Assembly: GCA_027485365.1 (NCBI GenBank)
Contig: JAIXRD010000025.1
Span: forward strand, 1-7,785
Reading direction: 5' to 3'
DNA length: 7,785 nucleotides
Origin: Cryomorphaceae bacterium
GTDB lineage: Bacteria; Bacteroidota; Bacteroidia; Flavobacteriales_D; Crocinitomicaceae
The notes under the pieces are model-generated. The model made no database searches and was not told where the DNA came from. It saw only the letters and a program-made list of their open reading frames with translations. Both the position numbers and the translations under genes were made by a program. Below are positions 5,635 to 7,785 of the stretch, piece after piece. The number at the start of each line of letters is the position of its first letter. Position 1 is the first letter of the stretch.

Positions 5635-6429
5635 ATGTTAATTGGAGAAAATATTAAAATTCTTAGGAAAAGAAAGGGTAAGTCGCAAGAGGAAGTTGCA
5701 CTTGCCTTGGGTTTAAATCGCTCAACCTATAGCGGGTATGAAAATAACATTGCTCAGCCCAATCTTGAAAATGTGTTACAGATTAGTACATATTATGGCT
5801 TGTCTATCGAAGAGTTAATTACCAAAGATTTCTCCACATTTAAAGAAGTAGATTGGCGTATACTGACGGAACGCGCAGAGCACCGCATGAAAGGGTCTGA
5901 ACTGCGGATTTTAGCCTCAATTGTTAGCCTAAACAATGATGAACTCATTGAGGTAATACCAGAAAAAGCAAGTGCCGGATATACCTCAGGTTTTGCGGAT
6001 CCAGAATTTTTTACGGATTTTCCAACCCTGAGCTTGCATTTTAAATCAAAAAATAAAAAGTATAGAGCCTTTCCAATTCAAGGGGATTCAATGCCGCCGG
6101 TAAGTCAAGGTTCAATTGTGGTTGGAGAGTTTATTCAAGACTGGACTTCCATGAAAAATCAGGAACAATACATCCTGGTTACAAAGTCCGAAGGGATAGT
6201 TTTTAAAACAGTTGGAAGAAGTCCGGAAAAGCCAGGTTTGCTAACCCTCATTTCAACCAATTTGAATTACCAACCGTATGAAATTCCGTTCTCAGAACTT
6301 TTAGAAGCATGGAAATTCGTTTGTTACATTAGCCGAGAATTACCCGAAATCGTTCCTGATGATCAAAGCATCTTAAATTCCATTCGCACCCTTCAAATGG
6401 ATGTTAAGCAATTGCTTCATAGAAAATAA
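5635..6429 (+). CDS. XRE-family repressor with self-cleaving S24 (LexA/CI-like) domain
   Basis: From the ATG at 5635 this is a 264-residue regulator. Residues 3-62 form a Cro/CI-type helix-turn-helix ('IGENIKILRKRKGKSQEE', then 'GLNRSTYSGYENN' as recognition region). A linker leads to the S24 domain. The probable self-cleavage bond is Ala114-Gly115 in 'KASAGYTSGFADPEF', the nucleophile is Ser152 in 'IQGDSM', and the general base is Lys191 in 'VFKTV'. The spacings of 37 and 39 residues compare with 34 and 37 in E. coli LexA. Family members repress DNA-damage or stress genes, or prophage, and are inactivated by RecA-stimulated cleavage. Whether RecA acts here is unknown. A helical tail (about 240-264) follows. 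An extended form from TTG 5617 adds six residues, but that codon lies in the promoter box. No phage genes are nearby. The palindrome upstream suggests autoregulation. The DNA-binding domain is XRE, not the LexA winged helix, so it should not be named lexA. Confidence -1.
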   Translation: MLIGENIKILRKRKGKSQEEVALALGLNRSTYSGYENNIAQPNLENVLQISTYYGLSIEELITKDFSTFKEVDWRILTERAEHRMKGSELRILASIVSLNNDELIEVIPEKASAGYTSGFADPEFFTDFPTLSLHFKSKNKKYRAFPIQGDSMPPVSQGSIVVGEFIQDWTSMKNQEQYILVTKSEGIVFKTVGRSPEKPGLLTLISTNLNYQPYEIPFSELLEAWKFVCYISRELPEIVPDDQSILNSIRTLQMDVKQLLHRK

Positions 6430-6461
6430 GTCCATTTACCTTTACTTTTCCCCTTGATTTC

Positions 6462-6475
6462 ACTACTTTTGTAGT
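6462..6475. repeat. Short inverted repeat over the thrS -7 box
   Basis: ACTAC-TTTT-GTAGT is a perfect 5-bp inverted repeat with a four-base centre that contains the promoter box. It may be an operator half-site pair or simple chance; a 5-bp stem is short and common in AT-rich DNA. It is not a terminator, as there is no GC-rich stem or T run after it. Confidence -1.
6464..6471 (+). promoter_or_regulatory. Bacteroidota -7 promoter box (TACTTTTG) for thrS
   Basis: This is a perfect TAnnTTTG match in the 51-bp gap, 9 bp before the thrS ATG. The expected start of transcription near 6475 gives a leader of about 6 nt. No clear TTG is seen 17-23 bp upstream. The leader is far too short for a T-box or other riboswitch. 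Confidence -1.
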
Positions 6476-6480
6476 CGATT

Positions 6481-7785
6481 ATGGAAGGAATTATTAAAGT
6501 CACTTTACCCGATGGTTCACAACGTGAATATCCGGTCGGAAGTACCGCATTAGATGTAGCTGTAAGTATTTCTGAAGGCTTTGCTAGAAATGTGTTGGCA
6601 GCTAAAGTCAATGGAGCAGTTCAAGATGCAATGCAGGTCTTGCCAGCGCAATGCGATCTTCAATTGTTAACATGGAATGATACAGAAGGAAAATCTACCA
6701 TGTGGCACTCTTCGGCACACCTCATGGCGGAGGCCTTGGAATTTCATTTCCCTGGCGTTAAATTAGCAATCGGTCCCGCAATAACTAATGGATTCTATTA
6801 CGATGTAGATTTTCTAGAGTATTCCTTCACAGAAAAAGACTTGGAAAAAGTAGAGGCTAAAATGAAAGAGTTAGCCAAACAAAAGAATCCATTCATTCGT
6901 CAAGAAGTAAGCAAACAAGATGCCTTGGCTTATTTCACCGAAAAACAAGATCCCTACAAACTGGAGTTGATTTCGGAATTAGAAGACGGAACAATTACGT
7001 TTTATACACAAGGTGATTTTACCGATTTGTGTCGTGGTCCGCACATCCCAGACACTGGGCATATCAAAGCGGTTAAGTTGTTGTCAATTGCCGGTGCGTA
7101 TTGGAGAGGAGACGAGAAAAATAAACAGCTTACACGAATTTATGGCATTACTTTTCCAAAGAATGCTGAACTCACTGAATACCTGGAGCGATTGGAGGAG
7201 GCTAAGAAACGTGACCATAGAAAGCTTGGTAAGGAATTAGAATTGTTTACGTTTTCTCAAAAAGTTGGGCAGGGGTTACCGATGTGGTTGCCGAAAGGTG
7301 CGGCGTTAAGAGACCGCTTAGAGCAATTCTTGAAGCGAGCACAAAAAGCTGCAGGATATCAGCAAGTGATTACACCGCATATAGGCAACAAAGCATTATA
7401 CGTTACTTCTGGGCATTATGAAAAATACGGTGCAGACTCCTTTCAACCGATCCGAACTCCAGATCCGGATGAGGAATTCTATTTAAAACCAATGAATTGT
7501 CCGCACCATTGTGAGATCTTTAAATCCAAACCGCGGTCATACAAAGAATTACCTACACGTTTTGCTGAATTTGGTACCGTTTATCGATACGAGCAATCCG
7601 GTGAGTTACACGGTTTAACCCGAGTTCGCGGTTTTACGCAAGACGATGCACATATTTTCTGTACGCCTGAGCAGGTGAAAGATGAATTCAAAAAAGTAAT
7701 TGAAATCGTACTTTACGTGCTTAAAACCCTTGATTTTAACAATTTCAAAGCGCAGATTTCGCTAAGAGATCAAGAGAATCGTGCC
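6481..7785 (+). CDS. thrS: Threonyl-tRNA synthetase, 3'-truncated by window edge
   Basis: The frame from the ATG at 6481 is open for 435 codons to the window end; full ThrRS is usually about 640-650 residues. It charges tRNA-Thr with threonine in the cytoplasm. A TGS domain covers residues 1-65 ('VTLPDGSQREYP'). The editing domain carries the HxxxH pair His76/His80 and the C-x-x-x-H pair Cys184/His188, which clear mischarged serine. The class II catalytic domain starts near 260. Two zinc ligands are visible: Cys340 in 'PMNCPHH' and His391 in 'DDAHIF' (Cys334 and His385 in E. coli); the third lies past the window. Motif 2 is complete, from 'YRYEQSGELHGL' to 'RVRGFTQDDAH' (368-391). Motif 3 and the anticodon-binding domain are outside. 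The start matches the usual N-terminus of the family. It follows the S24 gene by 51 bp with its own promoter box, so it is probably a separate housekeeping unit. Confidence -1.
   Translation, partial: MEGIIKVTLPDGSQREYPVGSTALDVAVSISEGFARNVLAAKVNGAVQDAMQVLPAQCDLQLLTWNDTEGKSTMWHSSAHLMAEALEFHFPGVKLAIGPAITNGFYYDVDFLEYSFTEKDLEKVEAKMKELAKQKNPFIRQEVSKQDALAYFTEKQDPYKLELISELEDGTITFYTQGDFTDLCRGPHIPDTGHIKAVKLLSIAGAYWRGDEKNKQLTRIYGITFPKNAELTEYLERLEEAKKRDHRKLGKELELFTFSQKVGQGLPMWLPKGAALRDRLEQFLKRAQKAAGYQQVITPHIGNKALYVTSGHYEKYGADSFQPIRTPDPDEEFYLKPMNCPHHCEIFKSKPRSYKELPTRFAEFGTVYRYEQSGELHGLTRVRGFTQDDAHIFCTPEQVKDEFKKVIEIVLYVLKTLDFNNFKAQISLRDQENRA

Noticed and set aside
5635..6429. Prophage immunity region built around the CI-like repressor
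   Set aside because: No divergent cro-like gene, integrase or other phage gene is nearby, and the flanks are ordinary chromosomal genes.
6430..6480. T-box riboswitch or leader regulation of thrS
   Set aside because: The gap is only 51 bp and the predicted leader only a few bases; no stem-loops of the needed size are present.
6417..6611. Minus-strand 64-codon frame across the S24/thrS gap
   Set aside because: It is antisense to the conserved TGS domain of ThrRS and spans the thrS promoter box.
7013..7240. 75-codon plus-strand frame inside thrS
   Set aside because: It overlaps the editing and linker region of ThrRS in another frame; the thrS frame carries all expected motifs.

Overview
This window looks like ordinary chromosome from a member of the Bacteroidota, probably near the Flavobacteriales. 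The evidence is perfect TAnnTTTG boxes (the Bacteroidota -7 promoter element) in all three gaps that precede a plus-strand gene, the lack of clear Shine-Dalgarno sequences, and protein types typical of the phylum: a WG-repeat secreted protein, a short TonB-like protein with the Cys-pair C-terminal domain, and an XRE-S24 regulator. Base composition is moderately AT-rich throughout, and I see no sharp change suggesting recent transfer. No IS element, CRISPR array, tRNA or rRNA was seen.

Bases 1-1984 hold the 3' end of a plus-strand operon for cell-surface glycan or glycolipid work. It contains the C-terminal part of a short-chain dehydrogenase/reductase, a family 2 glycosyltransferase with two C-terminal membrane helices (polyprenyl-phosphate type, like GtrB/ArnC), and a GNAT acetyltransferase joined to it by an ATGA overlap. 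Bases 1973-2632 (minus strand) encode a soluble aspartyl/asparaginyl beta-hydroxylase-type 2-oxoglutarate/Fe(II) oxygenase. Its stop overlaps the end of the GNAT gene tail to tail.

From 2686 a two-gene unit runs rightward. The first gene encodes a 708-residue exported protein with a helical N-terminal half and about nine to eleven degenerate WG repeats. The second starts on the very next base after its stop and encodes a membrane-anchored TonB-like protein. Next comes an XRE-family repressor with a self-cleaving S24 (LexA/CI-like) domain, with a 15-bp AT-rich palindrome where its -33 promoter element should be. The window ends inside thrS (threonyl-tRNA synthetase), cut off at 435 codons.

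The parts most worth a second look are the WG-repeat/TonB-like pair, the probable autoregulatory operator of the S24 repressor, and the very short or absent 5' leaders implied by the promoter boxes. I do not see a clearly new multi-gene system. All gaps between genes are under 65 bp, so no long stretch is left unexplained.
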